Positions 27,101-42,100 are shown, counted from the first letter of the stretch. The stretch is 64,000 nucleotides of DNA from Ceratotherium simum simum (GCF_000283155.1 NW_004454163.1:19646718-19710717), one strand, 5' to 3'. Translations and numbers: made by a program. The notes: generated by a model from the sequence alone, not told the origin.

Positions 27101-30100
27101 CTCCAGAAATAGAACCAATTTGTTTCACTACAAACTTACCAATACCCATGATAGAGGGATCACATCCAGATGCAAAATATCCGACAATTCTTGCCAGTGG
27201 TGTGAAGTTATGTTTTTTAATAGCATCTTCACTAGCTATGATAACAGCTCCAGCTCCATCAGCTACCCCCTTGGAAACAAAAACAGAAGATTAACTAGAG
27301 GGTAAAAGAACCCAGTTAATCGAGGTTTGAACTAATGGAGTAGTGTTAGGTTATGGCAACACGCAGGAAGCAGTGCCATAATCCGGGATACAACAAGCAG
27401 TACTAGTGATACTCTGGTAGGTTAAAGAGATTCCTTTACAGAACACAACCTCACGAAAGGAAACTAGGAAAGAGTGTCAAGGAAAAGCTTATATCCAGAT
27501 GTGGGAAGATGTAAGAAGAAATCTGATGAGTTGTATATATGAGAAAGAAAAAATTATGAAAACAGAAATATTAAACCAGGTAGATTTCCTTCTAACATTC
27601 TGAAAAGACTCAGGAATTGGGAGAGTATTATATAAGGCCCCCAGCTAAAATATTTTGTTTTGGACGATGAAAACCCAAATTAAGAGAATACGAACACTAC
27701 TAGCTTAAGCTAAATAACTCAAGAGTAGCACGAAGAGTATCTAAAAGATTCTGCATAATGATTTTGCATTGAACGCAGCAGGGAGAGTTCAAGATAATCT
27801 GTGGTGCTACCTACCGATGCGTTCCCAGCAGTGACAGTCCCCTCCTTCTTGAAAACTGGAGGAAGTTTACTTAACTGTTCCAGGGTTGTCTGGGGCCGAG
27901 CATGCTCATCTACTTGCATTGTCTGTTTTCCTTTCTTTGTCTTCACCTCAATTGGTGCCATCTCATTATTAAAATAGCCAGCATCGTTAGCTGAAATAGT
28001 AGAAAGACTGTCACAAGAATGAGAGAAAAAGAACAACAACAAGAAAAGAAACTAAATCAAACATATCCTTTACTTTAATTTCTGGTTTACCCTTTCCTCA
28101 TAGTCTACTCTAATACGAGCCTTTATTACTTATATAACTTTCTTTGCCTATTGGAGGATTCAATATACTGTCTCGCATCCACACAGATGCATTCTGCGCT
28201 TTTTTAAATTACAATTTTGATTTTTTTATTACAATTTTTTTTGCAAGGTACTGCTAGATTGTTAGCAGTGTTTGTCTGCTAGCTACATATCTAATGGCAC
28301 TGAATGGATTTAATACCCTTTTTTAACTATTCTAGGTGAGAAAAGAAGTAACTAAAAAGTTACCAAGTTGCACCAACAGTCAACAATAACGTATTGCACA
28401 CTTAAAAATTTGTTAAGAGGGTAGATCTAATGTTAAGTGTTCTTACCACAATAAAAAAATAAAAGTTACCAAGTTGTCTATGTCACCATGTAATCTATGA
28501 CTGAAATTTAATGACAGGCAACCTGAAGAAATTATATGAGCTATAACTGACACAGTTCTAAGTAAAACAGCTTACCTACTTCCACCTCCGTTGACTGGAA
28601 TGGACTATCTAAAGCTTTAGAAATAGGATAAGTCAGGAATAATACAATCTGATTTTTTTTTTTTTTGGTGAGGAAGATTGGCCCTCAGCTAACATCCGTG
28701 CCAATCTTCCTCTATTTTGTATGTGGGACACCGCCACAGCATGGCTTGATGAGCACTGTGTAGGTCCGCGCCAGAGATCTGAACTCGTGAACTCTGACCC
28801 ACTGAAGCAGAATACGAACTTAACCACTATGTCACTGGGCCGGCCCCAATACCACCTTAATTTTGATATCACTTTACCACAGGCTAAACACTTTCCTTAT
28901 TTGGTTTTCACAACAACTCTATTAGGTAAATAGGGAAGGCAAGTATTTTTTATCTCTATTACTAGAGATAAATCTGATTTATCTCTATTTTACAGATGCT
29001 CAGTGAATAAATGACTTGACTGAGGTCAAATAAGTTGTATGTGGCAAAACTAGAAATCGAACTGATAACTCTTGACCTCTAGAGCCATACTCTTCCACTG
29101 TAAATGTGTAACTGAAAAACACAGGATGAGCTGGATGGCATCAGCTCCATTCCATTATCCCACTGAAATGCTAAGATGGACATTATCCTCACTATTCCAA
29201 GTACTTAATACCTCTAATCAGAGTTTCTGCTTGTTTATAATAGTTTAATTTTAAAAACGTTTTTCAGGAGACTAACAAATTTCTTCAACTCACCATATTG
29301 ATAAAAGGACTACTGTCAAGTTGCTCATTTTGGACCAGTTCGATAGCAGCGTGCAATGTTACACAAGGGCTCCAGAACTAGGGCCTTGGACTAGTTCTAA
29401 GTCTGAGTCAGGTGCAATGACTCTCAATTAGGAATGGGAAGGGGAAGGCATAAAAGGATACCCAATGGGTCTTTTCAAACATGTCATCCCGTCCTTTTGA
29501 ATATGATACGCCTCACGGGGGAGGACATCTTCTCTGCCCCAGTTGCCCCAGTGAACAATGATCTCTAATGGAGTGTATCACAGCCCTCACGAGTGTTCTA
29601 CCTGACAACAGGACTAGTTTGGGACAAAAGTCAAGTGTCCAGATAGAGTCAATTAACAATACCACTTTTTAAGTAGTATTAATGTATTTCAAAAGAGAAA
29701 TTTCTAGTTAATTTTGCAATCATTAATAGATTTTTAGATCATCTAAAAACAAAGGAATGAAGAAAAAATGTGATTTTCAAAAGGTATAATTTTAAACCAA
29801 TATTATTATATGATTATTACAATCTGAAATGATAAAAATCTTTCCTATAGTTTTTTTCCTATCGATATTTATAATATCCAACTTCACTGACCAGCTTTCC
29901 ACCTCTGCTGTGACTGCAGGGCGTATTTGTCACAGTCTTCTCTGCTTATTTCATGTTTCACAGCAAGGTTCTCTGCAGTAACTGCCATGGAGATTTGGAC
30001 ATGTGGATCCGTTAACGATACCCACAAAGTATCTTCCAGCTATTAAAAGACATTAATAAAGTGATTTGTTAAAACATATCTTTTGAAAGTAATATGCTAT

Positions 30101-33100
30101 AACTTCTTTAAATTTAAATAATTAACAGTTCCAAGAAACAGAAGTAAAATTAGATTTTCTGATAAGCATTTCCTATTACTACTATTCATATTTGGTTCTG
30201 GGACATTTTTCAAAAACATTCAATGCCATAATAAAATGCACACATTCTATTCTCTCTCTAAATGTTGGGCTCTAAAGGGAGCCCATAGTGCTAAATGTGC
30301 AGAGTGAGAATGCAGGAAGTTGTCCTACAATCAAAATTAAACCCTCAAGGTTCCATTCTGTAAGAAACCTAACACTGAGTCCTCATGCAGTGTTTCCCTG
30401 TAGCCACTTCTGTAAACCACAGTTATGAGCTCTGTAGGAAAGAGTTTATCTCTACTCCTTTTTCATTCCCTGCCTTCAGTGATAGAAACAGCTGGTTCTG
30501 TCAGTTACTACGAGGTTGAAAAGAACCTGGGACAAGCTCCTTGAGTAACAGAAAAAGTTGTTATTATCCAATCCTATAGTCTCTGATAAGAGACTGTTTC
30601 TCTTATCTGTTTCTTCTAGACTGCTCCATCTATTTCTTCTAGCCTGCCTCATTACTTTTTGAGTCACTGACCTGTCTTTCCGAAGGTTTTCTCAAATATA
30701 TTTGGTGTTTAAATGACTATCTCATATTTTCTAAGACTTATTCCTTTCAACTTTCAAAAATGCCAGGTGAGAAACTGGGTGAACAGTATAAATCAATCAT
30801 TACTATTGGGAAATTCTAAAAATATAAATGTCATTAGCCCTTTCATATGGGAAGGACAGGATACTATCATTATCAGTACAAGCATTCTCATGTTGTAGGT
30901 CTCAAAGATTTAAGAATCAGTTTTTGTCTGACTGATTTGGGACAATGTAATCTATATTCAAAGAGACTGTTTTTGTGATGAAGAAGAAATCTATTTGATG
31001 GAGGCTGCTCCAGAAATAAAACTTCCATAAATCATAGCAAAGATTTAATGACTTGTTCTACCAGTTATTCAGTAGAAAGATGAATTCAACCTTTGCCTGT
31101 CTTTTTAAGCTGATTCTTCCCTTCCTACATCTCCCTAGATGCTAATTCTACTCAGCAAAGGTGTGCTGAGATCAAGTCTAATTTTATGTAGGTTAAATGT
31201 CAAAACTAACAACCAAAGTAGAGTTAGTTTTGAAATAGTTTACAAATTTCCAAGCATTCGTATCTTGCCAATCCCCTATTAACAAAATTGGGGTCAAAAT
31301 TAGTTTTCTTTCTTCCAAAATGGTGTTATTAAAATTATTAGTATAATGGCATGAAAAATAATTTAAAAAAATTTTAATAGTTCCAACCTGGAGATCTAAT
31401 CCAAACTTTGTTCCAAAACGCATGTTTCTGACACAGAAGGGAGTCTGGCTCATGTTTTCGCTTCCTCCACACAAGACAACTTCAGCATCTTTAACACAAA
31501 TTTCCTATTTAAAAACAAATGAGCAACACCCTTTTATTGTGACACAAGTATACATTAAGCAGTAAACTAATAGCAAATCTAATAAGTAATGTATCTTAGC
31601 TTACAATGTCTCAAAAGGAAATACTTTTAAAGTAATTGTAAAGCAAATGCTAAGACATTCATTCCTAAGATACAAGGGGAAAAAAACCTAACAGACTTCA
31701 ATCATTTGTGCACAAGTAACAAATCCTACCTATGTTTTGGTAAGGAATGGTAATTCTTAACTCAATACAAATCTTGAAAATCAGCAGAGATATTAATGTC
31801 TGGCATAAATATACAGATTGCCAGCAGATAATAAAGAATAAATCCTTTGAAAAGGCAAAAGTGAAATTTTATCCTACTAATGAATGAATCTGAAGGAGAC
31901 CACAGATATACAAGAACTAGGTTAACCAAGGGGACTCATAAAAAGGACCTATTTCATTATTCCAACTCTTTCCACTATTTGCATTTCTCAGACAAGAAGC
32001 AAATAAAAAGCCTCCAAAAACCCAATGTTTAAAATGATTGCTAGGAAAATCAGGATCACCATTTAAGATATATTGTTACAGAAATTAATTAATGTGAAAA
32101 TAATTTATTCATTACAATACGTCTGTCTTTTATTTTGTAATAAAATGAAGACTTTAACAAATAAAATTGGATTTCACTGTATCACTTTTCCCTGTGCTCA
32201 AAGGAACAAATGCATTTGCCCAAATATCCCTTAAAAATGTCATACTGGTCTGTACTTCTACCAACATTATCATTCAGTTCTTTCTCATAAAATACATTCC
32301 TTATCATCCCCTGAATTCTCCAACTCTCTTCCTCTCCTTATAGTCTTTATTCAGTGTTTCAAACTGCCTTACAGGGAGCTCTTGCAGACCTGGGTTCAAA
32401 TTCTCCCTCTAAGACTTTGTAACATTAAGGCCATTAATAATCAGTTTCCTTGAATGTAAAATAGGAATAATAATAGTTTTTGCCTCATAGGATAGTTGCA
32501 AAGATAAAGTGAGATACTGAATGTAAATGTAGCACAGTGTCTGGCATATAGGAGGCACTCAATAAAAATGACAGTCATGATTAGCTTTTTAAAAAATTAT
32601 GATAAAATATACATAACATAAAATTCCATTTTAACCAATTATAAGTGTACAGTTCATTAAGTACATTCGCATTGTTGTGCAACCAATCACCATCCACGTC
32701 CAGAAGTCTTTTCATTTTCCCAAACTGAACCTGGTGAAACTCTGTACTCATTAACAATAACTCCCCATTCCCTCTCCCCAGCCCCCGGAAACCACCATTC
32801 TACTTTCTGTCTCTATGAATGTGACTACTCTAGGGACCTCATCTAAGTGCAATCATACAGTATTTGTCCTTTTGTGACTGGCTTATTCCACCTAGCATAA
32901 TGTCTTCAAAGGTATTATTAGCTTTTAAGAATCTATTTTCTTCCTGTGAGTATTATTCCAAGAAAAAAATCAAATACTGACCTCTTCTAATAAGCACCAT
33001 AAAAGAAAAATCTTCAGTGTATATTGAAGTGGGACATTTCCTCTAATAACCTTTAACATATTTTCAGAGAATTAAATATAATGTTGCCCATACCTGACAT

Positions 33101-36100
33101 CCATTCACAATGGACTGGAAACCAGAGCCACAGAGCCTATTAACAGTGAGAGCTGGGGTCGCTACTGGGATTCCCACACGCAAACCAACATGCCTCGCCA
33201 GGTATATAGCATCTGAAGAACTCTGGAACAGAGGGAAAAGAAAAAGAATTTCCTCTATCAATCTAGAAATTAAGAAGGACAAAATATATGGAAATGTTGG
33301 CAATCTATGAAAAATTATAAACTATATGGGTCTAAGGTAGCATACAATGTATATATGTACAGCATATTTTATATTACACATGTGCTTATGATTTGAATAA
33401 AAACTATAATTTGGTCAAGAGTAAGAGGTGGGACTAGACCACTGCTGCCCAAACTTTAAAATGCATACTGGGGCATCTTGCTAAAATGTAGGTTCTCAAT
33501 CAACAGGTCTAGGACTGCCTGAGATTCTGCATTTCTAACCATTTCCCCGGTGAAGCCAATGTTGCTGGTCCAAGGATCACTCTTTGAGTGAGAAGGGATA
33601 AAACGACTTTTTTTTAAACAATAAAAACAACAGCTTTTACTGTAGAGAGCTAAAGCAAATTTGATAAAATGTGAAAAACTGGTCCATCAAGGTAAGAGGT
33701 TTTAGGGCACTGAATAGTTCACTATTCTTTTTAATTCTGTACAGGCTTGAAATTTTTCAAAATAAAATCCAACAAGTTCAGCACATCTATAGGTTAGGAG
33801 TTTTGAATGAAGATGGAAGTACGAGGAGCTCAGTATAACATCAATTAATCCACTGATTGAATGTTTCATTTGTTGATTGTGATGAAATTATCTTATTTTC
33901 ATTAATCATTTTCATCAAAAACACTGTTGATGTAGGAATATTCTTTTGCTAGGATTTTCTGTTGTGCAGTCACTATTCTTATAATATTCTCTAGTGTTCT
34001 GATTGGTGAAATAGGTGTTTTATAAAATCAAGCAATAGTTGAGGAGAGCAGAGAAGGAGGGGAGAAAAGGAGGGAGGAGAAGTACAGGGAGGAGAGTGGA
34101 AAGGAGGAAGGAAGGAGAGAGGAAAGAAAAGGGAGAAGGGGAGGGAAGAAAACAGGAGAGAAGGAGAGGAAGGGAGAGGGGAGGAGTGAAGGGGAGGAGG
34201 GAGGAGCGGGGAAAGGATGGAGAGGGGAGCAGGGAAGAGAGGGGAGAAGAAGGGAGGGGAAGGGAGGAGAGGAGGGGAGAAGAGAGGGAAGGAAGGGAGG
34301 AAAGAGCGAAGGAAGGAAAAAGGAAGAGAGGGAGGGAAGGAGGGATAGAAGAGAGGGGAGAGCAGAGAGGGGAAGGGGTGGGGAGGGAGGGGAGAGAGGA
34401 GAGAGGATGGAAGGAAGGAAAAGAGAGGAGGAGGAGTTAGGAGAGGAGGAGAGGGGGCTGGAGGAGAAGGGGAGGAGAAATAAAATAACATTAAGCATTT
34501 TCAAATGTTTGCAGACCTATCAGACCTTGCATTAAGTGCTTTGACAAGGATGATCTCATAAATTCCTTACTGTATACACCTACATACTGTGCATTACACA
34601 AATATATCATATACATGTATAACTGTTTTCTATTATTATTTCTAACTTTTATTTTCATTGTGAGGACAAAGTGAGCCAACAAATGTGAAAATAGTTTTCT
34701 GAACTGGGAAGTGACGTAAAAAAATGAGGGATGTTTGTAGTGCTGTTTCTAGGTCTAATTAAACACTTTACATTCACGTTTTCTTAGCAAGAACCCATCT
34801 ACCAGGTTGTGAGCACCAAGGATAAGCCCCTTAAAGGCTCGATTTCACCCCGAGGGTTTAATGACAATTCTTTTTACCAGCATGTTACTAGTGCCTTTGG
34901 GTCTGTCTTCACATTGAGTACAGCCATGTTTGGCTGTTCCCTTGACCTATAGCCACTAGCACACAAAGAAATATAAAGCTGCTTTCTGTGTGGTGGGAAT
35001 TGGCCCTTCTCCCATGGAGATAGTTGCAATTTGTAACATTACAAGGCTCTTTGGGCATCGTAGCTCGTAGCTCTAGGCAGACTGGCCATCTGTGCCAGGC
35101 TGGGACAATAAACAGGGAGCACAATGCACATACACAACTGCTGCGCTGGGACGATAGCCCGGGGGCTCAGTGCACATAGGCAACTGATAACCATTTGTGC
35201 ATGGAAACACTAAATCCTTGCTCTGCAAACTCTGTAACTGCTTACTCTGGAGATTACTGATGCTATATAAACTGCTGGAAACTGAGGCCCAGTGAGAGTC
35301 TCACCTGTGGAGAGGATGCCTTGCCCAGGACCTCTGACGACTGGACTCCCGCCTAGTCGTGTCAATTGAATGGACTCTCCCCGGCGCAGGGGCGAGGATG
35401 TTGTGAGTAACCGCTCTGATATTTTCTCTTTTGGTCAACCCGGTGTTTCTCTTTCCGGTTGATTTGTGTTATTTCCCTTCAGTCAATCTGGTGTTTTCCT
35501 TTCTGATCGATCTGATGTTTTTCCCTCTTATTATATGACCTATTCGAATCTGCTTCTATCTCAGTCGATCTTGTGTTTCCCTTTCTGATCGATTTGTGTC
35601 ATTTCCCTCTTGTTATCTGACCTATTCGGATCTGTTTGCAGACTATCGCCTTTACTCTCCTCTACATAATAAAATATACCTTCAGTCCATTTGTTTGGAG
35701 TGTAAAGTTTCTTTTATGTCTCCGATTGAATCCACCGAACCTCCCAAACCAGGGTCTCTCATTGCTGCCTGGACAACCCCAGGGCAGTTGGTGGCAGGGC
35801 CCCTCCCAGTGTCCCTTCCTGTGGGGGAAGGTTCCTATTATGTCAACCTCGGAGCTGCAAACTGATAAATAAATGGCAAGCAAGAGGATATATTGGAGCA
35901 CAAAGGAAGCCATTTGGGGTAAAACTAATTCGGCCTGAGTTTGTTTTTCCAACAGGGCCTGTCACCTTTAAACATGCATTGTGTATCTGCTTTGTCATGT
36001 CCCAAAGAGAAGAGTAAATGCCCTTAAGATAAGGATGCAACTTCCCCCACACTGGCATGTCCTTAAGGACAAGCATTTCTCCCTAGGCTAGGATTTGATT

Positions 36101-39100
36101 GCTGCAGTCATCCTGTGACCACCTAGTTTGAGACAACAGACCTGATCCAGCCAAGCCCATCGAGATAGCAGACCTTCTCCCCACTGTGTCTATCAATAGC
36201 TATTCTGGCAGGGCAATCTGGCAGGGCGATCTTGTGGCTACTGAAAAAGGGATATTGCAATTATATGTGATACATGCTCTCTGACGGTATATAACCGCTC
36301 TGTACACCCCACTTCTTTGGTGCCCTTCCTTCCTTGGGGAAGGGAGGCCCTGGTCTATGGTGCTCAAAAGTTGGCTCATAATAAACTCACCCCAATTGTG
36401 ATTTATAGATTGATTATGGATTATTTACATCAACAAAACCCAAGTGTAAAGAGAGGGGTGCAGTGTTGGGAGCTGGGGACGTGGCCCAGAGCAAGGCAGC
36501 TGTCTGACTGCTGTGTTGGCCAGCTACAGCACCTCCTGCAGTGGGGCATCCTATAATTCTGGTCAGCTTCCCCTTCGGGAAGTAGCTAATCGAGAAATGA
36601 GCACCATTCAAGTCCGTGTCCCTTTCTCTATGTCAGACATGACTCAAATAAAGTCTCAGGATGATATTCCCAAAATCCCTCTAAGTTCATTGATGGCTTT
36701 CAGCAGCTCACCATGATGTCTGAGTTAACCTGGCAGGATATATATATTGTCCCGACTCGATGCTGTACTATAGACGAGAAAGGACGCATTTGGGCTGGGG
36801 CTCGAGAGTTCGCTGAAGAGTTCCACGCTAGGGAACGACATCGATATCCTGTAGGGGGCACAGCAGTGCTGGACACAGACCCTGGCTGGGATTATCGGGA
36901 TGAGCAGGAACGGTGGGGGGCGGAAAAGAAGTCATCTGATAACATGCCTGATAGAATGAAAAAAGGATTTATTAAACCTGTGAATTTTGAAAAACTTCAG
37001 GAAGTCACACAAGGAGCAGATGAGAACCCTGCCCTGTTTCAGGGAAGACTAGCAGAGGCTATTCGTAAATACACAAACTTAGATGCTGCCTCTCCAGAGG
37101 GCATCACTATTTTAAACACGCATTTTATCAATCAGTCAGCTCCTGACATTCCTCGTAAATTAACCAAGTTGGCCCTAGGGCCCCACCCAGCCGCTAACGG
37201 AGGTGGCCGCCCAGGTTTTCAATAACAGAGACTTGGCTATCAAACAAGATGAGGACTGCAGTGCTAAGGTCCAGGCTCATGTCTTAGGAGCCGCAAACGC
37301 GGATTGGCCACAGAGACAGACTAATTCGGGGTCCAAAGCCAAATTTAATGATGGGGGTCTACGGAAGTCCCCGTTCTAAATGTCAACAGCTGGGACACTG
37401 GAGTAAGCAATGCCCCAAGAAGGACCTGCCTCCAGGGCCACGTCCTCTTTGCAAAAAGGAGGGACATTGGAAGAGGGATTGTCCTTGTCTCCAGAGTGAG
37501 AGGGGGCCAAGAACCCATTTCCCTGCCAGAGGAAAGGATCCAGAGCATTCATCCCGAAGGGGCCCAGGGGCCAGTTCGCCTCCCATTGGCATCCAACAGG
37601 CTGAGCCCCAGGTTACTCTGGACGTGGAAGGTGAGCAAATCAACTTTCTTATTGATACAGGAGCCACTTACTCTGTCCTTATTTGCCACGCTGGTCCGAC
37701 AAGAAGTCACCCCATAAGATTGTGGGGATAGACGGAGACTCAAAATGTTGCATTCAGGCTTATCCCCTGACTTGTAAATAGCAACACCAGGTGTTGTCAC
37801 ATTCCCTTCTTGTTTTGCCCGTTGTTGAGTTGAGATTTAATCACCAAGCTCGGAAGTCAATTCATACTGACGCAGGGAGAAAATAACTTGTTCGTGGCAC
37901 TCCTTATTGAATCCACAGGTCAACAAATGCCTCCGAATATTCCTGCCCATATACTAGAGGAGGTGTATCCCAAAGTATGGGATTGTGCCCTTCCTGGATG
38001 AGCCATCACTGCCACTCCTGTTTCTATTATTCTAAAGACCCAACTTGTGTTTCTCATGCTAAACAGTACCCCCTGAGGCCTGAAGCTATACAAGAACTTC
38101 AGCCCCTGACTTCTAAATTTCTGGAACATGTGATTCTCCGGAGATGTCAATCGCCCTATAACACTCCTATCTTGTCTGTTAAAAAGCCCAACATCGAATG
38201 TCGTTTGGTTCAACACTTGCGAATAGTTAATGAGGCTGCTGTTCCCATTTATCCCATAGTACCTAATCCCTACACTAATCCTTCTCAAATACCTGATGGT
38301 GGACAATGGTTTACTGTTTTGGATTTAAAAGATGTTTTCTTTTGCATTTCTGTGGCAGAGGACTCTCTGCTTTTTGTTTTCAAATGGCATTTCCCTAATG
38401 AAGCCCTGCCTGTCCAACTGACCTGGACTGTTTTGCCTCAGGGGTTTCAAGATAGCCCTCACTTATTTGCCCGGGCATTGGGACGAGATCTATGAGACTT
38501 AAATCTTAAAGACAGTGGGTTAATACAATATGTAGCTGAAATCTTAATTTGTAGTCCTACCAGAGAAACTTCTGATGCTAACACGATTTTATTTTATTTT
38601 ATTTTGTGAGGAAGATCAGCCCTGTGCTAACATCTGCCAATCCTCCTCTTTTTTTTTTTTTGGCTAAGGAAGACTGGCCCTGGGCTAACATCCATGCCCA
38701 TCCTCCTCCACTTTATACGGGATGCCGCCACAGCATGGCTTGCCAAGTGGTGCGTCGGTGCGCGCCCAGGATCCAAAGCGGCCAACCCGGGCCGCCGCAG
38801 CAGAGTGTGCGCACTTAACTGCTTGCACCACCGGGCCGGCCCCGCTAACACGATTTTAACACTCAATTTCCTAGCCCAATGCAGCTCGCGTCACTCCCAC
38901 TAAGGCCCACATCTCTGCACAACGGGTTCAATATCTGGGGTATGAGATCACGCCTGGCCATAGGGCTCTATCTCTGGCCAGAAAAATGGTCATTTTTAGA
39001 TCTGGAACCCCCTAGGACAAATAAGCACTTAAGAATCTTTTTAGGCATGGCAGGTTTTTGCCAGTTATGGATTCCCCAGTTCGGAATCATAGCAAAGCCT

Positions 39101-42100
39101 TTACAAGAGGTGACGCCCGGCCCAGACACTGAACCCCTAGAATGGACAAAAAGGGAAGATTCAGCTTTTGACTGACAACAGTGCCTGTCTGAGGTGCCAG
39201 CTCTGGCCTTACCAAACATCAATAAGCCTTTCACTCTCTCTGTTACTGAGAAACATGGACAGGCTCTTGGAACATTCACTCAAAAACTGGGCTCACAGAC
39301 CCAAGGGGTTGGTTATTTTTCCTAAACCCTGGACTCTGTGGCCTCGGGGTGGCCAGCCTGTCTGAGAATTGTGGCAGCCACTGCTTTATTGGTGGAAAAA
39401 GCCACTAAATTGACTCTCAGTCAGTCTCTTACTGTGATGACTCCTCACCAAGTTCAAACAGTTTTACACCCAAAGGGACACCACTGGATGACAGGGGGAC
39501 GTGTCACTAAATATCAAGCTATCCTCCCGGGTACCCCAGAAGTGATCTTACAAATGTGCCAAGCTCTTAATCCTGCAACTCTCTTGCCAGGGTCAGATTA
39601 TGCCATCAATGATAATTTACCATCCCATAATTGCACTGCAATCATAGAACAAGTGTATTCTAGCAGGCCCGATTTAACTGATTCTCTGATACCAAATGTG
39701 GACAATACCTAGTTTGTAGATGGCAGTAGTTTTATGGACCAAGGTATATGAGAGTGGGTTATGCCACTGTCAGCCTGACTCAAGTCACTGAGTCAAAGGC
39801 CCTAGCACCCAGTACTTCTGCCCAAAAGGCAGAATTAATAGCCCTAACCAGAGCATTACAACTGGCCAGAGATCTGGTTATTAACATTTGCACTGACTCC
39901 AAATATGTCTTTCATGTTCTCCACGCTCATGGAGCTATCTGGAGAGAACAAGGGCTTCTGACTTCCCGAAACTCTCTCATCAAACATGGACACGAAATAC
40001 TAGAATTGTCAGAGTCTACACATCTCCCAAAAGAGATGGCTCTTATTCATTGCAGAGGCCATCAAAAGAACCTTCAGCTGAAAGCCAGGGAAATAATTTT
40101 GCTGGTGCCGAGGCCAAACGAGCGGCAAAACGAGACTAACTTCTTGCCCTTCTTCCCGCTCCCCTACTCTAGGTGATATTGTTCCTAGATGTACTGAAAA
40201 AGAAATAAATTTAGCACGGGAAAAAGGATTTTTGCAGGACAATTCAGAGCCGATGTCTTGGTTTAAAAACCAACTAGGAAAGCTCTTTGTGCCCAAGGAA
40301 TTACAATGGAAGCTAGTTAATGGGACTCATGAGGCTACTCATGGGGGCAAACATTCCCTGACACAATTCATATGCAAGCTTTTTAATGGATTGGGACTAA
40401 TTTCTACTATAAAACAGGTTTGTCAAGCCTGTGCAGTATGTGCACAAATAAACCCCGAATGAGGGTTAAAGCTGCCTCCTCTTTCTCAGCCAGTACAAAG
40501 GCCTGGAACATACCCTGGAGAGGATTGGCAACTTGATCTTACTCAAATGCCTCCTTGCTGTGGATATAAATATCTTTTGGTCTTTATAGATACCCTTACA
40601 GGATGGATAGAGGCCGTCCCCTACTACAGTGAGCGAGCCGCTGAGGTTACCAAAGGCTTACTGCGAGAAATAATTCCTAGGTTTGGACTACCTCACTCGT
40701 GACAATGGCCCTGCCCTAAATCAGTTTACAATGCGGGCATTAAAGGACTCTCAGCACAGACTCTCTCTTCTGCATTTAGAAGTAACCCAAATGAGAAAAT
40801 CAGTCTTACCAAACAGGATGGCTCTAGACATTTTAACTGCTGCTCAGGGTGGCACTTGTACCATCATTAAAACTGAGTGCTGTGTATATATTCCCAATTG
40901 CCATAATAATGTCACTACTTCACTTCAAGACATGGGAAAGCAAGTCAAGGCCATGTCGGACCCAACCCTCTTTTTTTTAATGACTGGCTAAATTTATGGT
41001 CAGGTCCTGGGTACTGGACGACTATCAAAACTCTCCTTATTGGATTAGCAGTCCTCTTGATTCTGTTAATTGTGATATGCTGTCTCCCGTTGCATACCTT
41101 GTCTGCACTCAACACTGCAGTGGCCACATTTCAGTCATCTGAAGCCCCCGGTTCCAGTCACATGATCCCCGTTTAGGGAAAGCTCTACCTCCCTACTCAG
41201 CAGGAAGTAGACACAGAAGATGGACCTTCACCCATTTCCCAGAGATTTTTGGGATCGAGGGTTCAGGGGGAAATATGATGTGGTTGAAACCTTGTTTATA
41301 ACTCATTTTACAATTTCCAGGAGAACTCCACTCAGTCACATGCCCCTACTTACTCAATCACCTCTGGCTGGGAGAGAAGGAATTTACCTCAGGAGGTGAT
41401 GAATGACTTTAATCTCCTGCCTATGTGTTCCTTGAGGCATACATATCATACCTTGGAATGCAAAGACACATCTCATTCATCTGCCTGCATGCCCTAATCT
41501 TTGAGGCTAACCAGACCACCTAATACTTTCTCTTTTGACATTTGTATAGAATAGTAAAATAGCGGAGAATCATATATAATGGCCCCACACAGACACTTCC
41601 ATGGCAGCAGCTCTTTACTGTCCATGGGTCCTGTCTCCAGGCTGAACACAAAATAAAGGTGCACGAACGAATGAGCGGCTCGCATCTGAAAATTCTTTTT
41701 CGACTGGAGACTCAGTGGCCCCACATGAGGAAGAGCTTAGTATAGGAGGAAGATCACTGAACTAGAAGTCATGAGATCTGCGTTCCAGCCAACTGTTACA
41801 GACTACCTAGGTGACACTGGGTGAGTCTTTGGAACTTCTCCAGAGGCTTCCTCTTGTGTTAAGAGAGGCCTGGAGTTCTATAAAACCTCTAGGGTTTCTT
41901 CTCGTTCTTTAACATATACCATAAATCTCACTCAGAACTTATCTTTTAAAAAGCTCCTAATTATTCCTTATTATAAATCTATTTCCATAAATTAGAATTT
42001 CTTAGAACAGAATACATTAGTTCCTTTAACACCAAGAACTTTAACACCTCTCAAAATAGGCAGGACATAAATATGTACGTTCAAAATACAATCAATTCTT

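Noticed and set aside
33991..34504. Long open frames on both strands (133-166 codons)
   Set aside because: They are low-complexity products of the polypurine tract (Glu/Arg/Gly or Ser/Pro/Leu repeats), not genes.
36513..41175. Possibility that the ERV encodes an intact or domesticated protein
   Set aside because: Frameshifts and stops occur in every domain, the RT active site and zinc knuckles are damaged, the envelope surface subunit is gone and a SINE interrupts pol.
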